NCBI RefSeq assembly: GCF_001556185.1
Contig: NZ_LSIJ01000027.1
Coordinates: 1-15,488, forward strand
DNA length: 15,488 bases
Direction: 5' to 3'
From: Sphingomonas sp. CCH10-B3
Lineage (GTDB): Bacteria > Pseudomonadota > Alphaproteobacteria > Sphingomonadales > Sphingomonadaceae
Shown here: positions 1 through 7,628 of the stretch, piece by piece
How the letters are laid out: the number at the start of each line of letters is the position of its first letter
How positions within the stretch are numbered: position 1 is the stretch's first letter
Notes under the pieces: model-generated
Told to the model about the DNA's origin: nothing
Databases searched by the model: none
Seen by the model: the letters and a program-made list of their open reading frames with translations, nothing else
Program-made: the position numbers and the translations under genes

Positions 1-138
1 CTGACGATGGCCCACGGCCACAGCCGAAATTACACCACCTTGACGGACGCGACCGAAATCTTTGTCTCCAAATGGAGGGTCAAATATGCCGACAGCGAAG
101 TTGAACAAGCGCAATGTGGACGCATTCGCGCCGCCTAA
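1..138 (+). CDS. Possible 3' end of an unrecognised gene entering from the left edge
   Basis: The first reading frame is open from the window edge to a TAA at 136-138, giving 45 codons. The peptide contains the segment TMAHGHSRNYTTLTDATEIF, which looks more protein-like than random, but I do not recognise a family. Its last 53 bases overlap the start of the integrase gene, so the final residues are probably not native. It could be the tail of the gene into which the element inserted, or of an upstream recombinase gene, or chance. Without the sequence to the left this cannot be decided. Confidence 0.25.
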   Translation: MTMAHGHSRNYTTLTDATEIFVSKWRVKYADSEVEQAQCGRIRAA

Positions 139-1366
139 AGATAAACAGGCCGTCCTGTGGGACAGCGAGATCCGGGGCTTCGGCTTGCGGGCGCTGCCAT
201 CGGGGCTCAAGACCTTCATCGTTCAGTACCGCAACATCGAAGGGATCAAGCGGCGCATCAATCTTGGCCGTTATGGCGTCATCACGACGGAGCAGGCTCG
301 GGATCTGGCGAAGATCAAGCTTGGCGAAGTTGCCGGGGGTCAGGACCCAGCAGAGGCAATTCATCAGGCCCGCAGTGGCATGACCGTCGCCGAGATCTGT
401 GACTGGTATCTGGTTGAAGCCCGCGCCGGCAACATTCTTGGCCGCAAGAACCGTCCAATCAAGGCCTCCTCGCTCGCGATGGATGAGAGCAGGATCAACA
501 CGCACATCAAACCGATTCTTGGCCATCGCATGGCGAAAAGGCTGACAATCGCGGATGTCGAGCAGATGCAGGCTGATGTCCGAGACGGTAAAACTGCGAA
601 GGCTCGAGGTAAAAGCCGTGGTGGGCGGCCCGCTGGCGGACCTGGCGTCGCGTCGCGATGCCTCGGGTCGCTGCAAGCCATTTTGGGTCATGCCAAGCAC
701 AAGGGGCTGATTGCGGAGCACCCAACCAGAGGAGCCAAGAAACTCGCAATCAACAAGAAGACGAGACGGCTGAGCACTGCCGAACTCGTCGCGTTCGGTA
801 AAGCCATCGCCTATGCCGAGCGTAATGGCGAAAATCCGACAGCACTTGCGGTGGTACGGACACTTGCGCTGACAGGATACAGACGGGAAGAGGCGCAGTC
901 GATGAAGCGCGCCTGGGTGCATGCGGAGGGTGGGTTTGTCTCCTTCCCGGATACCAAAACCGATGCTCAGGTCCGCTCGATCGGCCCAGAAGCACTGAAG
1001 GTCGTTCTCGCTCAACCCGAGATCGTTGGTAACCCCTACGTGTTTCCGTCAATGACCGGCGCTGGCGCATACCAGGCTGCACCAGCCTGTTTCCGGAGAG
1101 TTTGCCAGTGGGCGGGAATTGAGGGCGCAACACTTCATACCCTTCGCCACACTTTCGGCAGCATCGCGGGCGAGCTCGGATTCACAGAACTGACGATACG
1201 GGCCATGCTTGGGCATGCTTCACAGAACGTCACCCAGGACTACATCCATATTGATGAGGCGCTGAAGCTGGCGGTTCGCAAGACGTCGGACGAAATCGCC
1301 CGACTGCTGGCCGAGGGCGCTGAAGCATTGCGGCCGGTCAGATCGCATGCCGCTGTTGAAAATTAA
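86..1366 (+). CDS. Tyrosine-type site-specific recombinase (integrase)
   Basis: A 426-residue phage/island-type integrase that would cut and rejoin DNA through a tyrosine intermediate at an attachment site. The N-terminal part (about residues 1-90, with the segment WDSEIRGFGLRALPSG) is the arm-binding domain typical of P4-like and alphaproteobacterial island integrases. A core-binding domain follows (about 98-220), then the catalytic domain. The expected catalytic residues are all visible: Arg266 in LTGYRREEA, Lys291 in DTKTD, His351 and Arg354 in LHTLRHTF, His377 in LGHAS and the nucleophile Tyr386 in TQDYIH. The ATG at 86 is chosen over an upstream TTG at 62 because a GGAGG at 74-78 sits seven bases before it. 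The gene is full length with no sign of decay. It heads a run of + strand cargo genes, so it probably mobilises the MqsA/IetAS/HNH block. Family assignment is firm; the attachment site is not identified. Confidence 0.95.
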   Translation: MPTAKLNKRNVDAFAPPKDKQAVLWDSEIRGFGLRALPSGLKTFIVQYRNIEGIKRRINLGRYGVITTEQARDLAKIKLGEVAGGQDPAEAIHQARSGMTVAEICDWYLVEARAGNILGRKNRPIKASSLAMDESRINTHIKPILGHRMAKRLTIADVEQMQADVRDGKTAKARGKSRGGRPAGGPGVASRCLGSLQAILGHAKHKGLIAEHPTRGAKKLAINKKTRRLSTAELVAFGKAIAYAERNGENPTALAVVRTLALTGYRREEAQSMKRAWVHAEGGFVSFPDTKTDAQVRSIGPEALKVVLAQPEIVGNPYVFPSMTGAGAYQAAPACFRRVCQWAGIEGATLHTLRHTFGSIAGELGFTELTIRAMLGHASQNVTQDYIHIDEALKLAVRKTSDEIARLLAEGAEALRPVRSHAAVEN

Positions 1367-1372
1367 CCTTAA

Positions 1373-1435
1373 AGGTGTATCGCGAATGGGAAGACCCTGA
1401 TCGATGTCGTGCTGACGTTGTTCGAGAAGGATTGA
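1373..1435 (+). pseudogene. Possible C-terminal remnant of a toxin gene upstream of the MqsA-type antitoxin
   Basis: Between the integrase stop and the antitoxin start, one frame reads RCIANGKTLIDVVLTLFEKD and then TGA at 1433-1435, three bases before the antitoxin GTG. It has no start codon and is bounded upstream by an in-frame TAA (1370-1372). A short hydrophobic beta-strand-like tail ending just before an antitoxin is what the end of a small MqsR- or DUF4258-like toxin gene would look like. The reading as a toxin relic is inference from position and composition; chance is a real alternative. Confidence 0.3.
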
Positions 1436-1437
1436 AG

Positions 1438-1920
1438 GTGACGCAGCCACGGATTCATCCCGAGACCGGCCAGGTCCTCCGCCGCGACGCTCGTTTGCAG
1501 ACGGTCAGCGTTGGGTCGATGTCGCGCGAAGTCGAGGTGCCGGGCTGGTATCCCGAGGACGATAGTGATTCCATCCATTCAGGGGCGGAGCTGCAGGCTC
1601 TGGATCAGGCCCATCTCGAACTGCGAACGGCTTACGCGGCGCGCGTCAAGGCTGTTCGCAAGAAGCTCGGCCTCACCCAGGAAGAGGCAGGCCGGATTAT
1701 CGGTGGCGGACGGCGCGCATTCCAGAAGTATGAAAGCGGGGCCACACCGCCCAGCGAAGCCGCAGTAGGCTTAATCGAGATTCTGGACCGCCATCCAGAG
1801 GAATTGGAAACCCTCCGCAACCTGCGCAGCCTCGCCCCGCGGGAGGGTGTTGGCGGCCGCCTCACGCCGACCGGCAAGAGACAGACACCGGCGAAGGGCA
1901 TTCGAAGTGCTGCGGCATGA
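1438..1920 (+). CDS. MqsA-family antitoxin / HTH transcriptional regulator, toxin partner absent
   Basis: A 160-residue protein of the MqsA type II antitoxin family. The N-terminal half carries the segment EVEVPGWYPEDDSDSIHSGA, a form of the MqsA 'VxMPGWY' region. The zinc-binding cysteines of classical MqsA are missing here. The C-terminal half is an Xre/HTH domain with the hallmark stretch KKLGLTQEEAG, then IIGGGRRAFQKYESG (about residues 75-101), which in MqsA binds operator DNA. The GTG at 1438 is preferred because a GAGAAGG at 1424-1430 precedes it at good spacing; an upstream GTG at 1375 has no comparable site. In a normal locus a toxin gene lies directly upstream, but here the integrase does, with only a 20-codon possible toxin relic between. 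It may therefore be an orphan antitoxin kept as a regulator of the element. A basic low-complexity tail follows the HTH. Confidence 0.8.
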   Translation: MTQPRIHPETGQVLRRDARLQTVSVGSMSREVEVPGWYPEDDSDSIHSGAELQALDQAHLELRTAYAARVKAVRKKLGLTQEEAGRIIGGGRRAFQKYESGATPPSEAAVGLIEILDRHPEELETLRNLRSLAPREGVGGRLTPTGKRQTPAKGIRSAAA

Positions 1921-2039
1921 GCCCAGCCCAGGCGGTCGGATGGCCCCGGGACAACAATCGCGCTTCAATTTTCAGGAAGCATAACGTATCGCTGTTCGCG
2001 TCACAGGTTTGCGACGCGAGGGGATGGAAAGTAGAGTAG
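1921..2039. promoter_or_regulatory. Leader of the ietAS cassette with a 7-bp inverted repeat
   Basis: This 119-base gap separates the antitoxin from the ATPase gene. It contains a perfect inverted repeat, TCGCGTC (1996-2002) and GACGCGA (2013-2019), separated by 10 bases, about 20 bases before the ATG. The position suits an operator for the upstream HTH antitoxin or another repressor, but no convincing -35/-10 pair was found, and a hairpin role is equally possible. Confidence 0.35.
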
Positions 2040-3035
2040 ATGTCAAACGCCAAGCAAATACTGGCGATGTTACGCAGTCGCGCGGAAGGTGACGACGCGC
2101 AGTTCTATTCTATTGCCTTGCAAGTTGCCGCATCGGAAGCCCGTCAAGGGCACCGTGACACTGCGAATGAACTTCGTTCCGCAGTCGATGCCGCGCGCGG
2201 CGCGGGCGGGGTCAAGGCGTCTATTCCCGTATCTTTTGCTGCCCCGCGCGGCGATCTCGAAGGACTGCTAGACTATCGCGATCCTGTGGTTGATCTTCAG
2301 GACGTTGTTCTGAGCGCGTCGGTGTCCGAGCGGCTCAATGGGATGCTCTTGCAGCAGCGCAAACGCGATTGGCTGCGCGAACATGGCAAGGTTCCGTCAA
2401 GAAGCCTGCTGTTCGTCGGCCCCCCGGGATCCGGCAAGACCATGACGGCAGAGGCGATCGCAGGTGAGCTGAAGCTTCCGCTCTTTATCATTCGACTCGA
2501 AACACTGATCACCCGTTATATGGGTGAGACCGCAGCAAAACTGCGTCTGGTTTTCGATGAGACCCGGCGTCGGCGCGGGGTCTATTTGTTCGATGAATTC
2601 GACGCTGTCGGCGGTCATCGCACCGCGACCAACGACGTCGCTGAAATGCGTCGCGTCCTCAACAGCTTCCTCCAGTTCATGGAAGAGAAGACCTCGACGG
2701 ACAGCCCGATCATCGCAGCCACCAATCATCCGGAGCTGCTGGACCGGGCGCTCCTCCGCAGGTTCGACGACGTGCTCGAATTTGAGATGCCGACCGCAGC
2801 GCAAATTCGCGCGGTGATCAAGGCCAACCTCAAACCCCTCAAGTTCCAGCGCGCAGGGTGGGCCGCGATCGAGGAGGCGGCGCGCGGGCTTAGCCAGGCC
2901 GAAGTCGCCCGCGCTGCGGATGAAGTCGTCAAGACCGCGATCCTCGAGCAGAGGAAGCAGACGACCACCCAGGAGGTCGTCGCCAAGCTCACTGAGCGCC
3001 AGGCCATGCGAACGGCGTTTGCGGCGAAGCTCTGA
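2040..3035 (+). CDS. ietA: AAA+ ATPase of an IetAS-type system (IetA-like)
   Basis: A 331-residue AAA+ ATPase. Walker A is GPPGSGKT (residues 127-134), Walker B is VYLFDEFD (181-188), sensor 1 is AATNH (226-230), a candidate arginine finger is at Arg240/Arg241 in LLRRFDD, and a sensor-2-like Arg291 is in LSQAEVARA. The N-terminal ~115 residues are helical and family-specific. The gene sits five bases before a subtilisin-like protease gene, so the two are almost certainly co-translated. A small AAA+ ATPase paired with a large S8 protease is the arrangement of IetA/IetS, reported as antitoxin and toxin in stability and incompatibility of pTiC58 and later as an anti-phage pair. By analogy the ATPase restrains or directs the protease. 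The gene pair is seen; that role is inferred. The start ATG has only a weak purine-rich leader (GGAAAG further upstream). Confidence 0.85.
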   Translation: MSNAKQILAMLRSRAEGDDAQFYSIALQVAASEARQGHRDTANELRSAVDAARGAGGVKASIPVSFAAPRGDLEGLLDYRDPVVDLQDVVLSASVSERLNGMLLQQRKRDWLREHGKVPSRSLLFVGPPGSGKTMTAEAIAGELKLPLFIIRLETLITRYMGETAAKLRLVFDETRRRRGVYLFDEFDAVGGHRTATNDVAEMRRVLNSFLQFMEEKTSTDSPIIAATNHPELLDRALLRRFDDVLEFEMPTAAQIRAVIKANLKPLKFQRAGWAAIEEAARGLSQAEVARAADEVVKTAILEQRKQTTTQEVVAKLTERQAMRTAFAAKL

Positions 3036-3040
3036 GTCCT

Positions 3041-5542
3041 GTGAGCGAACACAACCGACCGCACATCGATATCACTCCGCTTGCCCAGCGACGTACCTTC
3101 AAGTCGCCAGGCAGTAACGCACGGCAGCGCGCGCTAAACAGAGTGCGTGCGGATCACGGTCTCCGCCTCATCGCGGAAATTGGCAATGCCTTTGCGGAAG
3201 CTGAGGCCGGACAGCGCGGCCTGCCCGAACAGCCAGTGGACCTTGAGCCTGCTAGCGGCGTTTTCATTGAGGTTGAACTCAATCGCGGCACAGCCGCCAC
3301 CAACCTTGAACGGCAAAGGGAAGGCACACGGCAAGCGGCCGAAATCATCGACGAGAACGGAGTACGCCGCATTGCCCTGTTTGTCCCGGATGACATGCGC
3401 GATGCCTTTTCCCAAGTCTTTGAGGACTACACAAACGGGGAACTGAGCGAAAAGGGATCGCCGCCCAAGAAGACCCGGGTCGAACCGATCGAGCACATTC
3501 GCGCGGCACGCCTGCAAAGTTTCTGGCGCGATGCTCCCGAGGCATTGCCGGAAGACCCCCAGGCGCAGATGTGGTGGGCGCTCTGGTGCTTCAACGATCG
3601 CATCGACAGAGTTCTGGGCAGCGCCGCGGTGTTGGGGCTGCATGTCGGCACCGCCGACACCTTTCTGCGTTTTCCGGAGACGACAGTGATCCCGGCATAC
3701 GGACGGCGCGCATCAATCGAGATGTTGCTGTTCGCAACCGCAGGCATTTCGGAGCTGCGTCGCGCGAGCGACAGCCCGCTGGTGTTTACCCGGGACCTGA
3801 AGGACGACGCTCCGGCATTTATCGATGATCTCGCAGAGCGTGTAACCTGGCCCGGCAATGACGCGCCGGCGGTCTGCCTGCTCGACACAGGAGTCAATCG
3901 GGCGCATCCCCTGATAGAACCCGCTCTGTCGACAGAAGATCTGATGGCGATCGACACGGCCTGGGGCGGGGACGATCACGAACACGGTGCTGGCCATGGG
4001 ACCGGCATGGCGGGTCTTGCCTTGCATGGGGATCTTGTAGGTCCGCTCGCGAGCGATCAGCCAATCGAGCTCACCCACCGTCTGGAATCAGTCAAGATTC
4101 TGCCCCCTCCCGGTGTGCCGGACAATGATCCCCATTCCTATGGACCGATCACCCAGAGCGCCATTCTGCTCGCGGAGATCAACAACCCGGATCGTGACCG
4201 TGTTTTCTGCATGGCGGTCACCAACGAGGGGCGCAGCGGATCAGACGCGACGGCGTGGAGCGCGGCCATCGACCAGGCGGCGGCCGGAGCGGAATCAGAC
4301 GATGATGAAAATCCGTCGCCTCGGCGGCTGATACTGCTCTCTGCTGGTAATATTCCCGACAATTCCATTGCCGCCGAAATCGCAGATGCTGATGCTTTCC
4401 CGGCAGAAGACCCGTCCCAGGCGTGGAATGCCCTCACGATCGGCGGATATACGGACAAGACCGGGATCGGCGAGGCAGGCTACGACGGTTGGACCACGAT
4501 GGCACCTGTTGGTGCCGTCAGTCCTTACAGCCGGACATCCTTCCTCTGGGACACCAGCCAATCTCCGTTCAAACCCGAACTCGTCTTCGAGGCCGGGAAC
4601 AGGGCGCTCAGCCCGTGCGGTGCGGAAGCGGTAGCGGGACTCGATTCCCTTTCCCTCCTTACGGCCTCTCGCCTCGTCGCCCAGAAGCCGCTGGACGCAT
4701 TTTGGGCGACAAGTGCCGCAACCGCTCAGGCGGCCCGAATGGCAGCTCAGCTGACTGCGGCCTACCCGCATTACTGGCCGGAAACGATCCGTGCGCTGAT
4801 GGTGCATAGTGCCCGTTGGACCGGGCACATGGATCAACTCGTCGCGCAGTGCGCGACAAAGCGAGAAAAGGCCGACTGCCTCAGGCGGTTCGGTTACGGC
4901 ATCCCCGATCTGGGGCGTGCGATGGCGTCGGCCATCGATGATCTCGCCCTGGTCGCACAAAACACGATACGTCCGTTCCGCATGGAAGGCAGCAGCGTGC
5001 GATTCAACGAGTCGCATATCTATCAGCTCCCCTGGCCCCAGGATGTGCTTGAAGCGCTCGACAACACTCGGGTGAGATTAAAAGTTGCCCTCTCCTATTT
5101 CGTGGAACCTAACCCCAGCTTTGCCACCAATCTGGACCCGGCACGCTACCAGTCCTTCGGCCTACGTTTCGATCTCAAGCGCTCACGTGAGACGATTGGG
5201 AACTTCAATCGCCGCAACAATGCCGAAGGATACGACAAAGACGCTCCGCGCGCGGTCAATGAAACAAACGACGGCTGGCTATTTGGCGAAAAGCAGATCT
5301 CGTCGGGTTCGCTGCATGTCGACATCTGGGAGGGGCCTGCTGTCGAACTTGCCGCCCGCAATGCTCTATATGTCCATCCGATCTCGGGATGGTGGCGAGA
5401 GCGCAAATCGCTCGGAAGATATGACCAAGAGGCGCGCTACGCGCTTGTGATCAGCCTTGAGACGCCGGGCGTTGAAGTCGACCTTCACACGCCAATTTCC
5501 GCGTTGGTCCCCGTGCTGGTCGAGGTCCCCATCGAGATCTGA
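3041..5542 (+). CDS. ietS: Subtilisin-like serine protease of an IetAS-type system (IetS-like)
   Basis: An 833-residue S8-family peptidase with an intact catalytic set: Asp282 in CLLDTGVNRAHP, His319 in GHGTGMAG, the oxyanion-hole Asn437 in LLSAGN and the nucleophile Ser558 in ATSAATAQAARMA. About 265 residues precede the protease domain and about 230 follow it. These long flanks distinguish it from secreted subtilisins, as does the absence of a signal peptide, so it should act in the cytoplasm. It starts with GTG five bases after the ATPase stop and has little of its own ribosome site, suggesting translational coupling. In the IetAS system of pTiC58 the protease is the toxic component and needs its ATPase partner to be neutralised. 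Its protein target here is unknown. An HNH nuclease gene follows after 16 bases, probably in the same operon. Confidence 0.88.
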   Translation: MSEHNRPHIDITPLAQRRTFKSPGSNARQRALNRVRADHGLRLIAEIGNAFAEAEAGQRGLPEQPVDLEPASGVFIEVELNRGTAATNLERQREGTRQAAEIIDENGVRRIALFVPDDMRDAFSQVFEDYTNGELSEKGSPPKKTRVEPIEHIRAARLQSFWRDAPEALPEDPQAQMWWALWCFNDRIDRVLGSAAVLGLHVGTADTFLRFPETTVIPAYGRRASIEMLLFATAGISELRRASDSPLVFTRDLKDDAPAFIDDLAERVTWPGNDAPAVCLLDTGVNRAHPLIEPALSTEDLMAIDTAWGGDDHEHGAGHGTGMAGLALHGDLVGPLASDQPIELTHRLESVKILPPPGVPDNDPHSYGPITQSAILLAEINNPDRDRVFCMAVTNEGRSGSDATAWSAAIDQAAAGAESDDDENPSPRRLILLSAGNIPDNSIAAEIADADAFPAEDPSQAWNALTIGGYTDKTGIGEAGYDGWTTMAPVGAVSPYSRTSFLWDTSQSPFKPELVFEAGNRALSPCGAEAVAGLDSLSLLTASRLVAQKPLDAFWATSAATAQAARMAAQLTAAYPHYWPETIRALMVHSARWTGHMDQLVAQCATKREKADCLRRFGYGIPDLGRAMASAIDDLALVAQNTIRPFRMEGSSVRFNESHIYQLPWPQDVLEALDNTRVRLKVALSYFVEPNPSFATNLDPARYQSFGLRFDLKRSRETIGNFNRRNNAEGYDKDAPRAVNETNDGWLFGEKQISSGSLHVDIWEGPAVELAARNALYVHPISGWWRERKSLGRYDQEARYALVISLETPGVEVDLHTPISALVPVLVEVPIEI

Positions 5543-5558
5543 ATAGCGAGCAAGGCCA

Positions 5559-6347
5559 ATGCCGAAGCCTTCGATCCGGGCCATTCAACGCCTCTACGCC
5601 ATGTCGGGCAATCGCTGTGCCTTTTCCGGCTGTACTGCGCTCATCATCGAAGACAGCCCAGGGATGGCCGGCATCAACATGGGCGAAATCTGCCATATTC
5701 GCGCCAGCAAAGCAGGTGGTGAACGCTATGATCCCGACCAAACCGATGTGGAGCGGCACGGCTACGAGAACCTCATCCTGCTATGTCGTCGTCATCACAA
5801 GCTGATCGACTCAGACACGATTGAATTCTCCGTGGCCAAGCTCCTCGCGATGAAGCAGGAGCACGAGCAGTTGGCTGGCCGTCCAGAGAGGACAGCGGAC
5901 AGGTTTTCAGCAAAGCGCCTTCTTGATGCGATGGACCGCATCACAATCCCCGACAACAAGGGCACCGTGGTCATTGTCGGCGCTGGCTCCAATGTCAGCA
6001 TTCGTCAGCCGCGGTCCCGTCTCACGATGGCCCCCCTTGCAGGGACCATCGGTGCTGATCGCGATATGGTACGGTACACGAAGTATCTCGCGAAGCAGTA
6101 TAATGAATTCGCCTCGTGGGCTCCGCATCGTACCGAAAAATTTCGGCCCGCGGTGATCTATGCAAACATCACGAAAGAGTTTGGCTCGAAGCTCGAACTC
6201 ATCCCGGATGATCGGTTCGGCAGCGTCTGCGCCTACCTTCAGCAAAGAATTACGCGCACCCGGCTGGGCCGGATGCGGAATGCGGAGGGACATCGCTGCT
6301 ACGCGTCATTCGATGAGTTCTTGGACAAAGGCAAACAGCATCACTGA
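5559..6347 (+). CDS. HNH endonuclease with an unrecognised C-terminal domain, third gene of the ietAS cassette
   Basis: A 262-residue protein. The first ~110 residues form an HNH nuclease fold with zinc-ligand-like cysteines in NRCAFSGC (Cys20, Cys25), then EICHI (Cys45, His46), and a catalytic core YENLILLCRRHHKLID (residues 69-84) supplying Asn71 and the His79/His80 pair. Such domains cut DNA or RNA using one divalent metal ion. Residues ~125-262 carry a strand-rich segment GTVVIVGAGSNVSIRQ and a helical tail that I cannot assign; it may sense the trigger or bind a partner. It lies 16 bases after the protease gene with GCAAGG upstream of its ATG, so it is probably part of the same transcript. 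I do not know an established three-gene IetAS-HNH system, so joint function is inference from spacing and strand. A separate restriction-type nuclease is the alternative. Confidence 0.82.
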   Translation: MPKPSIRAIQRLYAMSGNRCAFSGCTALIIEDSPGMAGINMGEICHIRASKAGGERYDPDQTDVERHGYENLILLCRRHHKLIDSDTIEFSVAKLLAMKQEHEQLAGRPERTADRFSAKRLLDAMDRITIPDNKGTVVIVGAGSNVSIRQPRSRLTMAPLAGTIGADRDMVRYTKYLAKQYNEFASWAPHRTEKFRPAVIYANITKEFGSKLELIPDDRFGSVCAYLQQRITRTRLGRMRNAEGHRCYASFDEFLDKGKQHH

Positions 6348-6387
6348 AGTTCAGGCGTGTCTGATGACCGGCCCACCGCCACCGCGA

Positions 6388-6795
6388 CTACAGGTCCAGC
6401 TCAACGCCGGTGTGCTGCTCAATCTTCTTCTTGATCAGCCCTTTGGCGAGCGCCTTCAAGAGTTCGATGCTGAAACCGCCAGCCTGTTTGGCCCCGGCCT
6501 TTGTCTCGCGCCAGATGGCAGGGTCGCGGATGGTGTCGAGGAAGTCATGGCCGGCCCAGGTGATCTGACCGATCTGCCAGACCGCACCGGACAGCTTCGC
6601 CTGAATCGTGATGAGACCCGCCTCGTCCAGCAGAGCCAGATGGTATTCGATCAGCTCAGCCTGCTCGCGCGGCATTTTGCCTGCACCATCTTCGCCGAGT
6701 ATCTCGGCGATCTCCGGCGTCAACAAATCGAATGCGCGCCGACCGTCCTCGATCTCCAGCAGCAGGTTGCGGACCAGATCCATGTCACGTTTCAT
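6388..6795 (-). CDS. DUF2513 family protein
   Basis: A 135-residue protein whose start, MKRDMDLVRNLLLEIE, is the signature of DUF2513, a small winged-helix-like family frequent in prophages and mobile elements. Its molecular function is not known to me; a DNA-binding or regulatory role fits the helical composition and the segment EYHLALLDEAGLI. An ATG at 6795 is chosen because the family begins with MKRDMD; the longer upstream open frame is low-quality sequence. The C-terminus is Lys-rich and helical. It converges on the HNH gene with 40 bases between stops, and lies downstream of the HTH regulator on the same strand (92-base gap), possibly as a two-gene unit. Confidence 0.8.
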   Translation of the reverse strand: MKRDMDLVRNLLLEIEDGRRAFDLLTPEIAEILGEDGAGKMPREQAELIEYHLALLDEAGLITIQAKLSGAVWQIGQITWAGHDFLDTIRDPAIWRETKAGAKQAGGFSIELLKALAKGLIKKKIEQHTGVELDL

Positions 6796-6887
6796 GGCAT
6801 CGATCTTAACTACAGACCCGCCGAAAGGACAGCGATCTATCGTTGCCTTCCGCGCGCCAGGCATGGGCCTACCGGCATCATCGGCGT

Positions 6888-7508
6888 TCACGCGCGAACG
6901 AGGTGATAGCGTCCATTTTTCCGGGCACCGACAAATTGCAGGAGATTGCAGGCGCACAGTCCTGCAAGATCGCGCCGCGCCGACTTGATGCTCACCCGCC
7001 AATGCGCGGCAACATCGCGCGCCCTCGTCGATAAACCGCGCGCGACTCGGTCGAGTATCCAGCGCTGACGCTCATTAAGCCCGCTCGTTATTGGGTCATT
7101 TACAGGGCCACTTTCAGGGTCATTTATAGTGTCAGAATTCGGCCAATATCTGCCCGCAGACATTTCTTCCCGGTGGCCTTGCCCGAACGATGTTATGCCC
7201 GGCCCTATTTTGGAAGCCTCCGCCGAAGACGATTGCTGGCTTTCGATGATGCCCAGGACGAACGCCCGGATGACCGGAGACGTCGCAACCAAACGCAAGA
7301 AGAAGACCGTGTCTGGTCCATGTTGCGCGGCCATCCAGTGCTTGGCGGACCGCTCACTCGCATGGGTCAGACGCATCAGTTGCTTGACCGCGCGATGCGT
7401 ATCGCCATGTTCCTTGCGCAGCAGATTGGCGATGACTTCGGCATAGGCCTGGCGGCTGGCGAGCGCGCCTTCCCATGCTGGCAACTTCCTGCCCTTTTTC
7501 GGCAACAT
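6888..7508 (-). CDS. Helix-turn-helix regulator divergent from the serine recombinase operon
   Basis: A 206-residue protein with two probable DNA-binding regions. Residues ~20-65 contain a helix-turn-helix-like stretch (HRAVKQLMRLTHASERSAKH). The C-terminal ~60 residues (LNERQRWILDRVARG, then RDVAAHWRVSIKSARRDLAGL) form a winged helix like those of DeoR or Fic-associated domains, ending in a wing-like GRYHLV. The linker is poorly conserved in character and contains a duplicated NDP motif. Start ATG 7508 is supported by AAAGGA at good spacing. It is transcribed away from the recombinase across a 120-base intergenic region holding inverted repeats, the usual layout for an autoregulated repressor controlling the divergent operon. 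I do not recognise a named family; the regulatory role is inferred. Confidence 0.7.
   Translation of the reverse strand: MLPKKGRKLPAWEGALASRQAYAEVIANLLRKEHGDTHRAVKQLMRLTHASERSAKHWMAAQHGPDTVFFLRLVATSPVIRAFVLGIIESQQSSSAEASKIGPGITSFGQGHREEMSAGRYWPNSDTINDPESGPVNDPITSGLNERQRWILDRVARGLSTRARDVAAHWRVSIKSARRDLAGLCACNLLQFVGARKNGRYHLVRA
7093..7126. repeat. 10-bp direct repeat inside the regulator gene
   Basis: GGGTCATTTA occurs at 7093-7102 and again at 7117-7126, a 24-base period equal to eight codons. On the coding (minus) strand it encodes two NDP-containing units in the inter-domain linker, so it is probably a small in-frame duplication rather than a binding site. Confidence 0.5.
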
Positions 7509-7628
7509 CTTCCGGTCCTTTCCCACATATACTGTTGAGAGTGCGGGAATGCCGGATAGGTCCGTGTTTCGCGCTGCAGCGGTTGGCCGCCCTGGCCACT
7601 GCAGTCCGGATTTCGAAAGGCGCGCGCA
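7509..7628. promoter_or_regulatory. Divergent control region between regulator and recombinase, with inverted repeats
   Basis: This 120-base region must contain promoters for both the minus-strand regulator and the + strand recombinase. It shows a TTCCC/GGGAA inverted repeat around the sequence just upstream of the regulator. A second imperfect palindrome at 7574-7604 is bounded by CTGCAG on both sides, with TGGCC/GGCCA inside. Either may be an operator, and the second could instead be a recombination site because serine recombinases often act next to their own gene. No strong -35/-10 pair is evident. Confidence 0.4.

Noticed and set aside
80..1015. Long minus-strand open frame opposite the integrase gene
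   Set aside because: It is a shadow of a clear integrase with all catalytic residues; GC-rich genes often leave the opposite frame open.
4295..5017. 240-codon minus-strand frame inside the protease gene
   Set aside because: It lies wholly within the protease coding region and its translation has no recognisable motif.
6160..6906. 248-codon + strand frame over the DUF2513 gene
   Set aside because: The minus strand encodes a good DUF2513 protein with the expected start; the + strand frame has no family resemblance and starts inside the HNH gene.
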